A DNA stretch of 64,000 bases from Flavobacterium plurextorum. GTDB taxonomy: Bacteria > Bacteroidota > Bacteroidia > Flavobacteriales > Flavobacteriaceae. Both the position numbers and the translations under genes were made by a program. A model generated the notes under the pieces. The model saw only the letters and a program-made list of their open reading frames with translations, did no database searches and was not told the origin of the DNA. The DNA lies in the NCBI RefSeq assembly GCF_002217395.1, contig NZ_MUHD01000003.1:114060-178059 (forward strand). Reading direction: 5' to 3'. Of this stretch, positions 37,601 through 46,648 are shown one piece after another (position 1 is the stretch's first letter; every line of letters begins with the position of its first letter).

Positions 37601-38063
37601 AAGAGCACGTTTCTTAGGTCAGTTTCAAGGAAACTATGGCTTATTAGCCGAAAGTGCACAAGCTTGGCAAAAAGAAGGTGATATTACTGATGTTCCTCGT
37701 TACCGTTGGGCAGATCAAACGAATCAAAATAACTTATTTAGATCAGAAGCAAGCGGTGCTGCTTACAACACCAATATGTTTCAAGGTAACAGCCGTTACT
37801 ACGAAAGCGGAGATTACTTATGTATTAGAGAAATCACATTCAGTTACAACTTTCCAAAATCGTTAGTCGAAAAAGCAAGATTAACATCATTTCGTTTGTA
37901 CGTAACCGGAAGCAATTTATACTACTTTACTAAATACAAAGGATTAAGCCCTGAAGTGCAAGGTATCGACGGAGGATCTAGTTTAGGATTAAACGCTGCA
38001 GGATCTACTGGTACATATCCAGTACCTAGAAACATTATACTTGGTTTAAATATCGGTTTGTAA
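34629..38063 (+). CDS. SusC-like TonB-linked outer-membrane receptor
   Basis: 1144 residues. The N-terminus is a long basic leader with a hydrophobic core ending near QLADAK (about residue 41). There is no STN domain. The order is a carboxypeptidase-regulatory-like domain (KVTGKVTNEKGESLPGVNIV, about 60-140), the TonB plug (VIVVGYG... to SIYGARASNGVIII, about 145-265) and a beta-barrel ending in an aromatic-poor IILGLNIGL. It pairs with SusD 18 bp downstream. The pair should import sialylated or other oligosaccharides for the genes that follow. It is the only SusC/D pair in the window. Confidence 0.96.
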   Translation: MKLLPKSKPKNYRFIPKHVKVIKLTSTLLLVFTMQLADAKTERSIVFTDKNVKKNDPIQKKVTGKVTNEKGESLPGVNIVAKGTNVSTQTDFDGNFAFEVPDNATTLIVTYIGLQDQEVTITGGSLNIVLKEIGQQMNEVIVVGYGSQNRRTLSTAVSKLDKKVLENVPYSNVTQSLQGSVTGLVVKTSSGQPGKASNVIVRGGTSIDNPSGATPLYIVDGVIRTQIDDINSADIASLQVLKDAAATSIYGARASNGVIIITTTTGKAGKLKVTYNASTQISHVAKKYNFMDGGDYIKFQRQGLYNAAELAGLSTTTGIARLGQLTGATPAGTGNNLQSNTPFATLLKSNLSADTVSQLQAKGWQEIADPLNPSNTIIYKSTDWNDVLFQSAVTQNHNLGFSGGTDTGVFDLSLGYLKGDGITIFTGYQRFTSKLNASLKVADNFTLNGRVLFSKSSNNQVVANSVVFNRYLGNSPTTKMYLEDGSLAPGQNNINGNPLYQMGKVKGINENNKLQMSVDGELKLATDFTFTPSMSLYSENENDNTFQQAFLSGSSGLVDNTRTATRLSNQIYQVQYEGVFAYKKGWDAIGDFDAKLGASKYDRTIKAFNASGKGSPSDLAQTLDSSPVPVSVYSNNTKLVLNSVFGRLNYDYKNRYFATASFRYDGSSSLGPDNRYGFFPGISAGWNMQEEKFWANVMPKFFSSLKLRGSYGVNGNLGTLGDFQAGGLYAGTTNGLPNSYNGQSAIINSQIANPGLKWEQSETINGGFDIGFNGDKIRIIGDFYNKLTSDLLTNLTLPSNSGFSTVLTNLGGLRSKGFELEVQANVYNQNDWKINVGANVSHNTNTVEKLPFNGNTNNRIGGTEIYDVKSGTYKYVGGLQEGQKIGDFYAHKQLYILSTQAEADAYNLKVKDTYVTKTAANGGNPTGKKFAGDAVFEDTDNNGVIDSRDRQYMGNMFPTFVGGFNFDAAYKGFSLTVRTDYSLGATIYNEARARFLGQFQGNYGLLAESAQAWQKEGDITDVPRYRWADQTNQNNLFRSEASGAAYNTNMFQGNSRYYESGDYLCIREITFSYNFPKSLVEKARLTSFRLYVTGSNLYYFTKYKGLSPEVQGIDGGSSLGLNAAGSTGTYPVPRNIILGLNIGL

Positions 38064-38081
38064 ATTTTTAATACTAAAATC

Positions 38082-39545
38082 ATGAAAAAGAAATTTCTTT
38101 TATATTCTATACTATTTGCTGGTTTCTCTCTATTCACCTCTTGTCAGGACGAACTAGAATTAACATCTGATAGTGTCATTACCTCAGATAGTTTTTGGAA
38201 AACAGAAGACGACGCAAAGGCTGGTGTAAACGGTATGTATGTTAACTTCAGAATCCAAACACAGCAAAACTATTATCTTCTTGGAGGTGCAAGAAGTGCC
38301 GAAATAACTGGAGGAGTTCAATCTCCATTAACATTAGCAAATTATTACAATAACAACCTTACACCCCAAAACATCGATGTTGATTGGGCTGGATTGTACA
38401 CTACAATACATCAGGCAAATTTGATTTTAAAGTATGTACCGCAAATTCCATTTAGTCCAAGTACGGTAAAAGAGCAAAAAAGATACATTGCACAAGCGTA
38501 TACAATGCGTGCTTTATGCTACTTTATCATGGCGCGTTCGTGGGGAGGTGTTCCAATTGTAACAGAACCTACAGAAAACACAAATCAATCACAGTATATT
38601 ATTCCGCGTAACACAATCGAAGAAACATTTGCTTTTATTAAATCAGACATTGATAAAGCAATTGCAAACTTCCCTGATACAGCAAATAATACAACTCAAT
38701 TAGCGCTTCCATCCGTACAAGCCTTAAAAGCGGATGTCTATTTATGGACAGCAAAACAATTAAGCGGCGGAACAGCAGATTTAAACACTGCTTTAGCTTC
38801 TGTGAATGCCATACCAGGAACTCCAACTTTATTGCCTAACTTTAAAGATGTTTTTGCTTATGACAAAAAAGGAAATGCCGAAGTACTTTTTGCAGTTCGT
38901 TATTCACTTGCAGATTTACCGTCTTCATTGTTAGACAACTGGAATCAATTTATGTTTGTTGGTCCAAGTGATTTTGCTCCATTAACAGCTGCGCAGGCAA
39001 CTGCAGTTTTTGGAACACTGGGAACAGGATCTGGAAATGCAGGTATTTCGAGAGTACAGCCAGATATTACCAAATTTAATTTTGCTTCTACAGATACTAG
39101 AAAAGCAGCAACTTATTTAACTTTATACAATGGTGCAACTCCTGTTGTTACAGGATTAGTGAAATACAACGGAACTGTTGACGGTACAATTAGACGATTT
39201 GTAAGTGATATTATCATTTACCGCTGGGCTGATGTTTTATTAATGAAAGCTGAAATTAAAAATGCATTAGGTCAAGATCCATCAACAGAAATGAATTTGG
39301 TTATGAAAAGAGCCGATGTAACAGCCTCTTTTACAAATGGTTCACAAACAGCAAATGATGATCTTATTTTAAAAGAACGTTTAAAAGAATTGGCTTTTGA
39401 AGGTAAATCATGGTGGGATTTAGTTCGTTTCAACAAAACAAACCTAGTATCATCTATGACAGCTGGCAAAGAAGTTTTGTTCCCAATCTCTCAGAATACA
39501 ATCAATTTCAATCCAAAAATTGTTCAAAATCCGCTTAGCAAATAA
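38082..39545 (+). CDS. SusD-like glycan-binding lipoprotein
   Basis: 487 residues with a lipoprotein signal, the lipobox cysteine being C21 (LFTSCQDE). It has the SusD tetratricopeptide-type helices (YIAQAYTMRALCYFIMARSWGGVPIVTEP) and the C-terminal RagB/SusD segment RLKELAFEGKSWWDLVRF. It caps the SusC barrel at the cell surface and binds the ligand. Sialoglycan is inferred from the operon. A stem-loop follows its stop codon. Confidence 0.95.
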   Translation: MKKKFLLYSILFAGFSLFTSCQDELELTSDSVITSDSFWKTEDDAKAGVNGMYVNFRIQTQQNYYLLGGARSAEITGGVQSPLTLANYYNNNLTPQNIDVDWAGLYTTIHQANLILKYVPQIPFSPSTVKEQKRYIAQAYTMRALCYFIMARSWGGVPIVTEPTENTNQSQYIIPRNTIEETFAFIKSDIDKAIANFPDTANNTTQLALPSVQALKADVYLWTAKQLSGGTADLNTALASVNAIPGTPTLLPNFKDVFAYDKKGNAEVLFAVRYSLADLPSSLLDNWNQFMFVGPSDFAPLTAAQATAVFGTLGTGSGNAGISRVQPDITKFNFASTDTRKAATYLTLYNGATPVVTGLVKYNGTVDGTIRRFVSDIIIYRWADVLLMKAEIKNALGQDPSTEMNLVMKRADVTASFTNGSQTANDDLILKERLKELAFEGKSWWDLVRFNKTNLVSSMTAGKEVLFPISQNTINFNPKIVQNPLSK

Positions 39546-39567
39546 AATTTAAAAAATATAAGTTTAA

Positions 39568-39604
39568 AATCAGGCTGAGAATCTAAAATGTTCTCAGTCT
39601 GATT
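39568..39604 (+). other. Stem-loop between susD and sialate lyase genes
   Basis: AATCAGGCTGAGAA (39568-39581) pairs with TTCTCAGTCTGATT (39591-39604) over 14 bp with one G-U pair and a 9-nt loop. It has no T run, so it may stabilise or process the susCD transcript end, or attenuate the downstream genes, rather than fully terminate. Confidence 0.6.
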
Positions 39605-39639
39605 CAAACAAAATACATCAATAATAAAAAAATACAATC

Positions 39640-40560
39640 ATGAAAATTGAACATTTACAAGGTCTTATCTCTGCCCCTTTTACTCCATTCGACAGCAGCG
39701 GAAAATTAGATTTAAGCTTGATTCCTCCTTATTACGCTTTCTTAAAAAGAAACGGAGTTACCGGTGCATTCATTATTGGTTCAACTGGAGAAGGTGTTTC
39801 TATTTCGCTTGAAGAAAAGAAAGCTGTAGCACAGGCTTGGGCTGATTGCTCTAATCACGATGCCGATTTTAAAGTAATGGTTTTTCTTGGAGGAACTTCG
39901 CTTACTGACTGCATCGAATTAGCAAAACACTCTTATGAAATTGGTTTATATGCCGTTTCTATAACTGCACCATTTTATTTCAAACCATCAAGCGTTGATA
40001 CATTGGCAGAAATTTGTATTAAAGTTGGAGAAAGTGTTCCAAATATGCCTTTGTACTATTATCATATTCCAGTATTAACAGGAGTAAATATTGCAATGTA
40101 TGATTTAGTTAGAGCATTAGACGGAAAACTGCCAAACTTCGCAGGCGTGAAATATACACATGAAGATTTCATGGATTTTCAAAGCTGCATGAGTTATGCT
40201 GATGGAAAGTTTGATATGCTTTGGGGACGTGACGAAAATATGCTTTCTGCATTAGTTTTAGGCGCAAAAGGTGCTGTAGGAAGTACGTTTAACTACGCTG
40301 CTCCATTGTACTATGATTTAATCGACGCTTTTAATGCAAACGATTTGGTGAAGGCACGTAAACTGCAGCAAAAATCTATTGATATGATTCGTTTCTTAGG
40401 GAAATACGGCGGAATTTCTGTTGGAAAAGCCTACATGAAATTGGTTGGACATGATTTAGGCGAATTTAGATTACCAGTTAAAAACATGAGCGCGGCACAA
40501 TTTGAGTTATTCAAAAAAGATGTTGAAGGTTTAAATTTTGATGAATTTAAATCAAAATAA
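39640..40560 (+). CDS. nanA: N-acetylneuraminate lyase
   Basis: A 306-residue DapA-family TIM barrel without signal peptide. GSTGE (47-51) is the carboxylate-binding motif. Y141 in YYYHIPVLTG is the catalytic tyrosine, and K171 in FAGVKYTHEDF the Schiff-base lysine. Tyr-His-Ile-Pro and the surrounding residues favour the sialate lyase branch over dihydrodipicolinate synthase. It splits Neu5Ac to ManNAc and pyruvate. It leads a run of sialate genes (mutarotase, transporter, esterase, epimerase, sialidase). Confidence 0.93.
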   Translation: MKIEHLQGLISAPFTPFDSSGKLDLSLIPPYYAFLKRNGVTGAFIIGSTGEGVSISLEEKKAVAQAWADCSNHDADFKVMVFLGGTSLTDCIELAKHSYEIGLYAVSITAPFYFKPSSVDTLAEICIKVGESVPNMPLYYYHIPVLTGVNIAMYDLVRALDGKLPNFAGVKYTHEDFMDFQSCMSYADGKFDMLWGRDENMLSALVLGAKGAVGSTFNYAAPLYYDLIDAFNANDLVKARKLQQKSIDMIRFLGKYGGISVGKAYMKLVGHDLGEFRLPVKNMSAAQFELFKKDVEGLNFDEFKSK

Positions 40561-40589
40561 TTAAGTTCGTTTTTCTAAAACAAGCCTTT

Positions 40590-41762
40590 ATGAATACTGT
40601 ATTTTCTTCTTTAATTTTTACCTTTTTTATGATGTCGACAACAATAGGTTCAGCGCAAAAAACAACTATAAAAAGCGTCGAATGGCAAAAAGCCGCGCAA
40701 TTACAAAATGAAGACGGAAGCCTGTCTTTAGGTTTTGCAGGTCCGATTAACGGAGTTTATAATGACGTTTTTATTACGGCAGGCGGAGCAAATTTTCCAG
40801 ATAAAATGCCTTGGGAAGGAGGAAAAAAACACTATTCGAAAGAAATTCATGTTTTAGAAAAAATCAAAGACCAATATCAATGGAATAAGAAAAATTCTTT
40901 TTCATTGCCAGAACCTATTGCTTATTCAGGAAGTACATCGACAAGTCTTGGAATTGTATATGTGGGAGGAGAAAATGAAAACGGACTTTCTAAAAAAGCA
41001 TATCTTTTAAAATGGAACAGCAAGCTAAATGAAATCGAACTACAATCACTGCCCGATTTTCCAATCGCCGTTACCAATATTGCCTTGACTAGTTTAAATA
41101 ATATAGTATATGCGATTGGCGGAGACGAAGCTGCAAAATCATCTGATTTGGTTTTTAGTATTGATTTAAATGCTGCTGAATCTGAATGGAAATCACTTCC
41201 TAAATTGCCATTTGCTTTGGCGAATTCAGTTGCAGTAATTCAGAAAGATAAAAACGAAACCAATATTTATATCATTGGCGGAAGAACAAAAACACCATCA
41301 GGAATAAGTGATTTACACAATACTACATTGGCTTTTAATTTAAAAAGTCAAACTTGGGAAAGTAAAGCTATAATTACTGACGGTAAAAACACGACTAATT
41401 TTTCTGCTGGTGCAGGTGTCGCTTTAGGAAATCAATACATTTTGATTACCGGCGGAGATAACGGAACTACTTTTCATAAAATCGAAACGTATTTATCGCA
41501 AATTTCAAAAGCTTCTTCGGAAGAAGAAAAATCAAAGCTTATTGCAGAGAAAAACATATTAAATACAACGCATAAAGGTTTTTACAATGCTGTTTTACTT
41601 TACAACACACAAACAAATAAATGGTCAAAAATTGGAGAACTTCCCTTTCTTGCGCATGTAACGACACCGGCAGTGTTATGGAACAATAAAATTGTTTTAT
41701 CGAATGGAGAAATCAAACCCGGAATACGTACGCCAAATGTTATGATAGGAAGTATCAAATAA
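40590..41762 (+). CDS. nanM: Kelch-type sialate mutarotase (NanM-like)
   Basis: 390 residues with a signal peptide ending at IGSAQ (residue 23) and a run of Kelch-like blades (repeated GG motifs such as YVGGENE, YAIGGDEA, YIIGGRT and ITGGDNG). It matches the cyclically permuted mutarotase group, periplasmic enzymes that equilibrate alpha- and beta-Neu5Ac after sialidase release. It starts 29 bp after the lyase gene. Symbol assigned from context and fold. Confidence 0.82.
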   Translation: MNTVFSSLIFTFFMMSTTIGSAQKTTIKSVEWQKAAQLQNEDGSLSLGFAGPINGVYNDVFITAGGANFPDKMPWEGGKKHYSKEIHVLEKIKDQYQWNKKNSFSLPEPIAYSGSTSTSLGIVYVGGENENGLSKKAYLLKWNSKLNEIELQSLPDFPIAVTNIALTSLNNIVYAIGGDEAAKSSDLVFSIDLNAAESEWKSLPKLPFALANSVAVIQKDKNETNIYIIGGRTKTPSGISDLHNTTLAFNLKSQTWESKAIITDGKNTTNFSAGAGVALGNQYILITGGDNGTTFHKIETYLSQISKASSEEEKSKLIAEKNILNTTHKGFYNAVLLYNTQTNKWSKIGELPFLAHVTTPAVLWNNKIVLSNGEIKPGIRTPNVMIGSIK

Positions 41763-41847
41763 TATATTTTAAGCTTAAAATCTAATACGTTTTTAAAAAC
41801 TGCTAGATCTACCAAAACACAATCAAAAAAAAACCACATCAAATAAA

Positions 41848-43089
41848 ATGAAAAACTCTAAATATTATCCTTGGTTAGTAGTCGCCTTACTTTGGATTGT
41901 AGCGTTACTAAATTACATGGACAGGCAAATGCTTGCTACTATGAGACCATCGATGGAAAATGATATTCCAGAATTAGTGTCAGGTGAAAACTTTGGACGT
42001 TTAATGGCTATTTTTCTTTGGATTTATGCTTTAATGAGTCCCATATCAGGGATTATTGCCGATAAGTTAAATAGAAAATGGCTTATTATAGGCAGTTTGT
42101 TTGTTTGGTCTGCGGTTACTTATGCAATGGGCTACGCCACAACGTATAATCAAATTTATTGGCTTCGAGCTGTTATGGGTGTGAGTGAGGCTTTATATAT
42201 TCCAGCTGGTTTATCTTTAATTGCCGATTTTCATCAGCAAAAAACGAGATCACTTGCCATTGGTATTCATATGACCGGTTTATATGTAGGTTCGGCATTG
42301 GGTGGTTTTGGCGCTACGATTGCGGCTAAATTTTCTTGGCATACTACTTTTCATCATTTTGGTATTGTGGGTATTGTATATTCATTCATTTTAGTTTTCT
42401 TATTAAGTGAGAAAAAAGTCGAAACTAAAACTATAGATTCTGAATTTAATAAAACGCATGAAAAAGATCCATTGTTCAAAGGTCTGGCGTTACTATTTAC
42501 CAATATTTCATTTTGGGTAATTCTGTTTTATTTTGCTATCATAAGTTTACCGGGCTGGGCAACTAAAAACTGGCTTCCTACCCTATTCTCGGACAACTTG
42601 GGTATTTCAATGGATCAGGCTGGACCTTTAGCAACAATCACCATTTCATTTTCATCATTATTAGGAGTTCTATTTGGAGGTATTTTATCAGACAAATGGG
42701 TTCAAAAAAATATAAGAGGAAGAGTTTATACCAGTGCAATAGGTTTAAGCTTAACAATTCCCGCATTAATGTTAATTGGTTTTGGACATTCATTATGGCA
42801 CGTGGTTGGTGCAGTTTTATGTTTTGGTATAGGATACGGAATGTTTGATGCCAATAATATGCCCATTATCTGTCAGTTTGTTTCTTCAAAACACAGAGCC
42901 ACCGCATACGGCGTTTTGAATATGACAGGCGTTGCCTGCGGTGCATTAGTCACTTCTTTGCTTGGTAAATCAGCCGATACCGGCAGCTTAGGTTATGGTT
43001 TTTCCTTAATGGCTGGTGTCGTTCTGATTGCATTGATCGCTCAAATCAGCTTTTTACGTCCTAAAGTAAATGATTTTGCCGATGCATAA
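41848..43089 (+). CDS. MFS transporter, probable sialic acid importer (NanT-like)
   Basis: A 413-residue membrane protein with 12 predicted helices. NYMDRQMLATMRP in helix 1 and DKLNRKW in the loop between helices 2 and 3 place it in the anion:cation symporter branch of MFS. In other Bacteroidota an MFS carrier next to the lyase and epimerase takes up Neu5Ac, and the position here is the same. Galactonate- or hexuronate-type substrates are alternatives for this branch. Confidence 0.83.
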   Translation: MKNSKYYPWLVVALLWIVALLNYMDRQMLATMRPSMENDIPELVSGENFGRLMAIFLWIYALMSPISGIIADKLNRKWLIIGSLFVWSAVTYAMGYATTYNQIYWLRAVMGVSEALYIPAGLSLIADFHQQKTRSLAIGIHMTGLYVGSALGGFGATIAAKFSWHTTFHHFGIVGIVYSFILVFLLSEKKVETKTIDSEFNKTHEKDPLFKGLALLFTNISFWVILFYFAIISLPGWATKNWLPTLFSDNLGISMDQAGPLATITISFSSLLGVLFGGILSDKWVQKNIRGRVYTSAIGLSLTIPALMLIGFGHSLWHVVGAVLCFGIGYGMFDANNMPIICQFVSSKHRATAYGVLNMTGVACGALVTSLLGKSADTGSLGYGFSLMAGVVLIALIAQISFLRPKVNDFADA

Positions 43090-43149
43090 AGCGTAGCGTA
43101 ATCCCTTAATTTATTTATCCTGAAAATTAATTAGTTGGCTTTTGGTTTT

Positions 43150-43187
43150 ATAAGTCAGGGCGGAGCCTTGCGCTCTGCCCAGCTTAT
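43150..43187. repeat. Intergenic hairpin between transporter and esterase genes
   Basis: Stem parts are ATAAG (43150-43154) with CTTAT (43183-43187) and GGGCGGAG with CTCTGCCC (one G-U). It is GC-rich against its surroundings, with no clear T run. It may be a REP-type element or an intra-operon processing site. Confidence 0.5.
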
Positions 43188-43219
43188 AATGTATTAAGTT
43201 TTAAAAATTTAATTAGAAA

Positions 43220-45325
43220 ATGAGAATACTGAATCGAAATTTACTTCTGCTCGCCTTGCTTATTTTTGTGCTCGTTCACACTAAAATAAATGCGCAGCAA
43301 AACACCGTAAAAGTTGCCTGTATCGGAGATTCTGTGACAGCTGGATATCTTCTAGCCAATTCAAAAACAGAATCATATCCTTCGCAGCTGCAAATTTTAC
43401 TGGGTAATAAATTTGAAGTTCAAAATTTTGGGCACAGCGGTGCAACACTCTTAAAAAAAGGAAGTAAGCCTTATTATAAAACAGAAGAATGTGCCAAAGC
43501 TATTGCCTATAAACCAGATATTGCAATTATTCATTTAGGTTTAAACGATACTGATCCTAGAAACTGGCCAAATTATAGAGAAGATTTTAATGCTGATTAT
43601 TCTTGGATTATCGATACTTTAAAAAAGCAAAATCCAAAAGTAAAAATATACATCTGCCGCATGACACCCATTTTTAACGAACACAATCGTTTTAAATCGG
43701 GAACACGCGATTGGTTTTGGCAGATTCAGAAGCATATCTCTGAAATTGCAGCGGCAAATGATGTAAAACTCATTGATCTTCATGAAAAATTATACAATCG
43801 TCCAGATCTTTTTCCAGATGCTTTACATCCAATAAAAGAAGGTGCAGCGATCCTAGCGCAGACTGTTTACGAAAATATTTCTCAAAATTTTGGAGGTTTA
43901 AAACTTGGCGCCGTTTTCAGCGATAATATGATACTTCAGCGTGAACAGCCAATTGTAATTTACGGAAATGCAAATGGAGGCAGTAAAGTTGAAGTACTTT
44001 TTGCCAATCAAAAAGAAATCGTAACCACAAATGAATATGGAAAATGGAAAACCATTTTTCCTGCAATGAAATCTGGCGGAACACATCAAATTAAAATTTC
44101 ATCTGACAAAAAAAGCATTGTTTTAAAGAATATTTTAATTGGAGATATATGGTTTTGCTCGGGACAATCGAATATGGCATTTCCACTGAAAAATGCCGAA
44201 AACGGGACTTCGGTCATTAAAAACGCGCAAAGCAATACAACATTACGTCTTTTTAATTTTGAAGTTCTTCAGGAAACAGATGAAAAAGCTTGGGACTCTA
44301 CAGTTTTAGAAAAAACCAATCAATTACAATACTTTTCAGGAAAATGGAAAGTCTGCGATTCTATAAGTGCCAAAAACTTTTCGGCAATTGCCTTTTATTT
44401 TGGTCAAAATATTACTAGAGAAGAAAATGTACCTATTGGCTTAATAGAAGTTGCTGTTGGCGGATCTCCGATCGAATCCTGGATAGACAGATATACTTTA
44501 GAACACGACGATAAAGTTGTAGATGTTTTGACGAATTGGCGAAAATCTGATTTTATAATGCCTTGGGTAAGATCACGTTCAGATGAAAATTTAAAAAATG
44601 CTGTAAACCCAAAACAACGTCATCCGTACGCACCAAGCTACAACTATGAGGCAGGAGTTGCACATTTTACAGAATTTCCCATAAAAGGATTTCTGTGGTA
44701 TCAAGGCGAAAGCAATGCACACAATATTGAATTATACGAACATTTAATGCCTGTAATGGTTCAAAGCTGGCGAAAAGCTTGGGGAGCTTCCCTTCCTTTT
44801 TACTACGTGCAATTATCGAGTATCGATCGTCCGTCTTGGCCCTCATTTAGAGCTATGCAAAACAGAATCCAGAAAGAAATTCCAAACAGCGGTATGGCAG
44901 TTAGTATGGATCTTGGCGATTCGACAAATGTACATCCGATAAGGAAAAAACAAATTGGAGACAGACTGGCTCTTCTAGCCTTAAAATATACTTATGGCAA
45001 AAATATAACCGCAAACGGTCCAGCTGTTTTAAAAGCGATACAAAAAGGAGATGCAATTCTAGTTTCTTTTTCAAATGCAAAACAATTACAAACTGCAGAT
45101 AAAAAAGAGTTAATCGGTTTTGAATTAGTAACCGAAAAAGGAAACAGAATGGAATGTAAAGCTGAAATAGTCAATAATCAAGTCAAAATTACTATTCCGA
45201 AAACCGAAAAGATTAAAACGGTCTTTTATGCTTGGAAACCTTATACGAAAGCCAATTTGGTAAATGAGGAAAATCTGCCTTGCTCGACTTTTCAAACAGA
45301 AATAATTTCTTCAAGCACAAATTAG
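43220..45325 (+). CDS. nanS: Two-domain sialate O-acetylesterase
   Basis: 701 residues with a signal peptide ending at KINAQ. The first module (about 30-222) is an SGNH/GDSL hydrolase: IGDSVTAG with S38, GLND (107-110), and DALH with D200 and H203. The second (about 226-695) is a sialate O-acetylesterase: SGQSNM with S317, WYQGESNAHN and NVHPIRKKQIGDR. It strips acetyl groups from O-acetylated sialic acids so that sialidase and lyase can act. Two complete esterase modules in one chain resemble the dual-domain NanS of oral Bacteroidota. Confidence 0.88.
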   Translation: MRILNRNLLLLALLIFVLVHTKINAQQNTVKVACIGDSVTAGYLLANSKTESYPSQLQILLGNKFEVQNFGHSGATLLKKGSKPYYKTEECAKAIAYKPDIAIIHLGLNDTDPRNWPNYREDFNADYSWIIDTLKKQNPKVKIYICRMTPIFNEHNRFKSGTRDWFWQIQKHISEIAAANDVKLIDLHEKLYNRPDLFPDALHPIKEGAAILAQTVYENISQNFGGLKLGAVFSDNMILQREQPIVIYGNANGGSKVEVLFANQKEIVTTNEYGKWKTIFPAMKSGGTHQIKISSDKKSIVLKNILIGDIWFCSGQSNMAFPLKNAENGTSVIKNAQSNTTLRLFNFEVLQETDEKAWDSTVLEKTNQLQYFSGKWKVCDSISAKNFSAIAFYFGQNITREENVPIGLIEVAVGGSPIESWIDRYTLEHDDKVVDVLTNWRKSDFIMPWVRSRSDENLKNAVNPKQRHPYAPSYNYEAGVAHFTEFPIKGFLWYQGESNAHNIELYEHLMPVMVQSWRKAWGASLPFYYVQLSSIDRPSWPSFRAMQNRIQKEIPNSGMAVSMDLGDSTNVHPIRKKQIGDRLALLALKYTYGKNITANGPAVLKAIQKGDAILVSFSNAKQLQTADKKELIGFELVTEKGNRMECKAEIVNNQVKITIPKTEKIKTVFYAWKPYTKANLVNEENLPCSTFQTEIISSSTN

Positions 45326-45441
45326 AATACATCTCCCAAAAAACATATAAAACTTTTACGCATTGAAAATACGATACAAAAAGTAAAACATAGTAAATCA
45401 AAGCCTAACGATATTGGTAGGTATAAAAAAATACTTAAAAA

Positions 45442-46626
45442 ATGAGTTATACAACGACAGACCTGATAGATTTAAAAGATTTTTATCAGAAGCAATTACT
45501 TAAAAACACCATTCCTTTCTGGTTTCCTCGCTCTATTGACACTGTTCATGGCGGTTATTTGTTAATGCGAAATCAAACAGGTGAATTAATAGATGATGAT
45601 AAATCGGTTTGGTTTCAAGGACGTACAGCATGGCTTCTTTCAACACTTTATAATACAATTGAACCTAAACAAGAATGGCTGGACGGCGCAAAATCTGGTA
45701 TCGATTTTATAAACAAACATTGTTTTGATACGGATGGAAGAATGTTTTTTCATGTAACGCGCGATGGAAGTCCTATTCGTAAACGCCGTTATTATTTTTC
45801 TGAGACTTTCGCTGTTATCGCAATGAGTGCTTATGCTAAAGCAAGCGGTGACGAAAAGGTCGCTGAACAAGCGCGTCATTTATTTGGAGAATGTATTAAA
45901 TATGCGACTACACCAGGATTGTTAGAACCAAAATATACTGCTGTACGTCCGGCAAAAGGAATTGGTTCTCCAATGATTATGATTAACACTGCACAACAGA
46001 TAAGAGAAACTATTGGTGATCCTAGATGTGATGAATGGATTACTAAATGGATTGCTGAAATCGAAAATGATTTTGTTAAACATGATATTGAATGTGTAAT
46101 GGAACAGGTTGCGCCAGACGGTTCTATAATTGATCATATCGACGGACGAACTTTGAATCCCGGACATGCAATTGAAGGTGCATGGTTTATCTTGCATGAG
46201 GCAAAATATAGAAATAATGATCCGCATTTAATTGAATTGGGGTGCAAAATGCTCGATTATATGTGGGAACGCGGCTGGGATAAAGAACATGGAGGAATTT
46301 TGTATTTTCTTGATGTATACGGAAATCCTGTACAGGAATATTGGCAGGACATGAAATTTTGGTGGCCTCATAATGAAGTAATTATTGCGACACTTCTCGC
46401 CTACACGATGACTGGAAATGAAAAATATGCAAAATGGCACAAAATGATTCATGACTACTCTTACAGTAAGTTTCATGATAAAGAAAACGGAGAATGGTTT
46501 GGTTATCTGCATCGAGACGGAAGCGTTGCACAAACTGCAAAAGGAAATCTTTATAAAGGACCTTTTCATTTACCACGCCAAGAATGGTACTGCCTGCAGC
46601 TTCTAAATGAAACTTTAAACCAATAA
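45442..46626 (+). CDS. nanE: N-acylglucosamine 2-epimerase (AGE family)
   Basis: 394 residues, cytosolic, an (alpha/alpha)6 barrel by family. FWFPRSIDTVHGGYL near the start, VWFQGRTAWLLSTLY, NPGHAIEGAWF and WWPHNE with its catalytic histidine are all present. It converts ManNAc from the lyase reaction to GlcNAc without phosphorylation, the route known for Bacteroides and Tannerella. A GlcNAc kinase is then needed before NagA. Confidence 0.88.
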   Translation: MSYTTTDLIDLKDFYQKQLLKNTIPFWFPRSIDTVHGGYLLMRNQTGELIDDDKSVWFQGRTAWLLSTLYNTIEPKQEWLDGAKSGIDFINKHCFDTDGRMFFHVTRDGSPIRKRRYYFSETFAVIAMSAYAKASGDEKVAEQARHLFGECIKYATTPGLLEPKYTAVRPAKGIGSPMIMINTAQQIRETIGDPRCDEWITKWIAEIENDFVKHDIECVMEQVAPDGSIIDHIDGRTLNPGHAIEGAWFILHEAKYRNNDPHLIELGCKMLDYMWERGWDKEHGGILYFLDVYGNPVQEYWQDMKFWWPHNEVIIATLLAYTMTGNEKYAKWHKMIHDYSYSKFHDKENGEWFGYLHRDGSVAQTAKGNLYKGPFHLPRQEWYCLQLLNETLNQ

Positions 46627-46648
46627 TTAACTGGGTTAAAATATTAAA

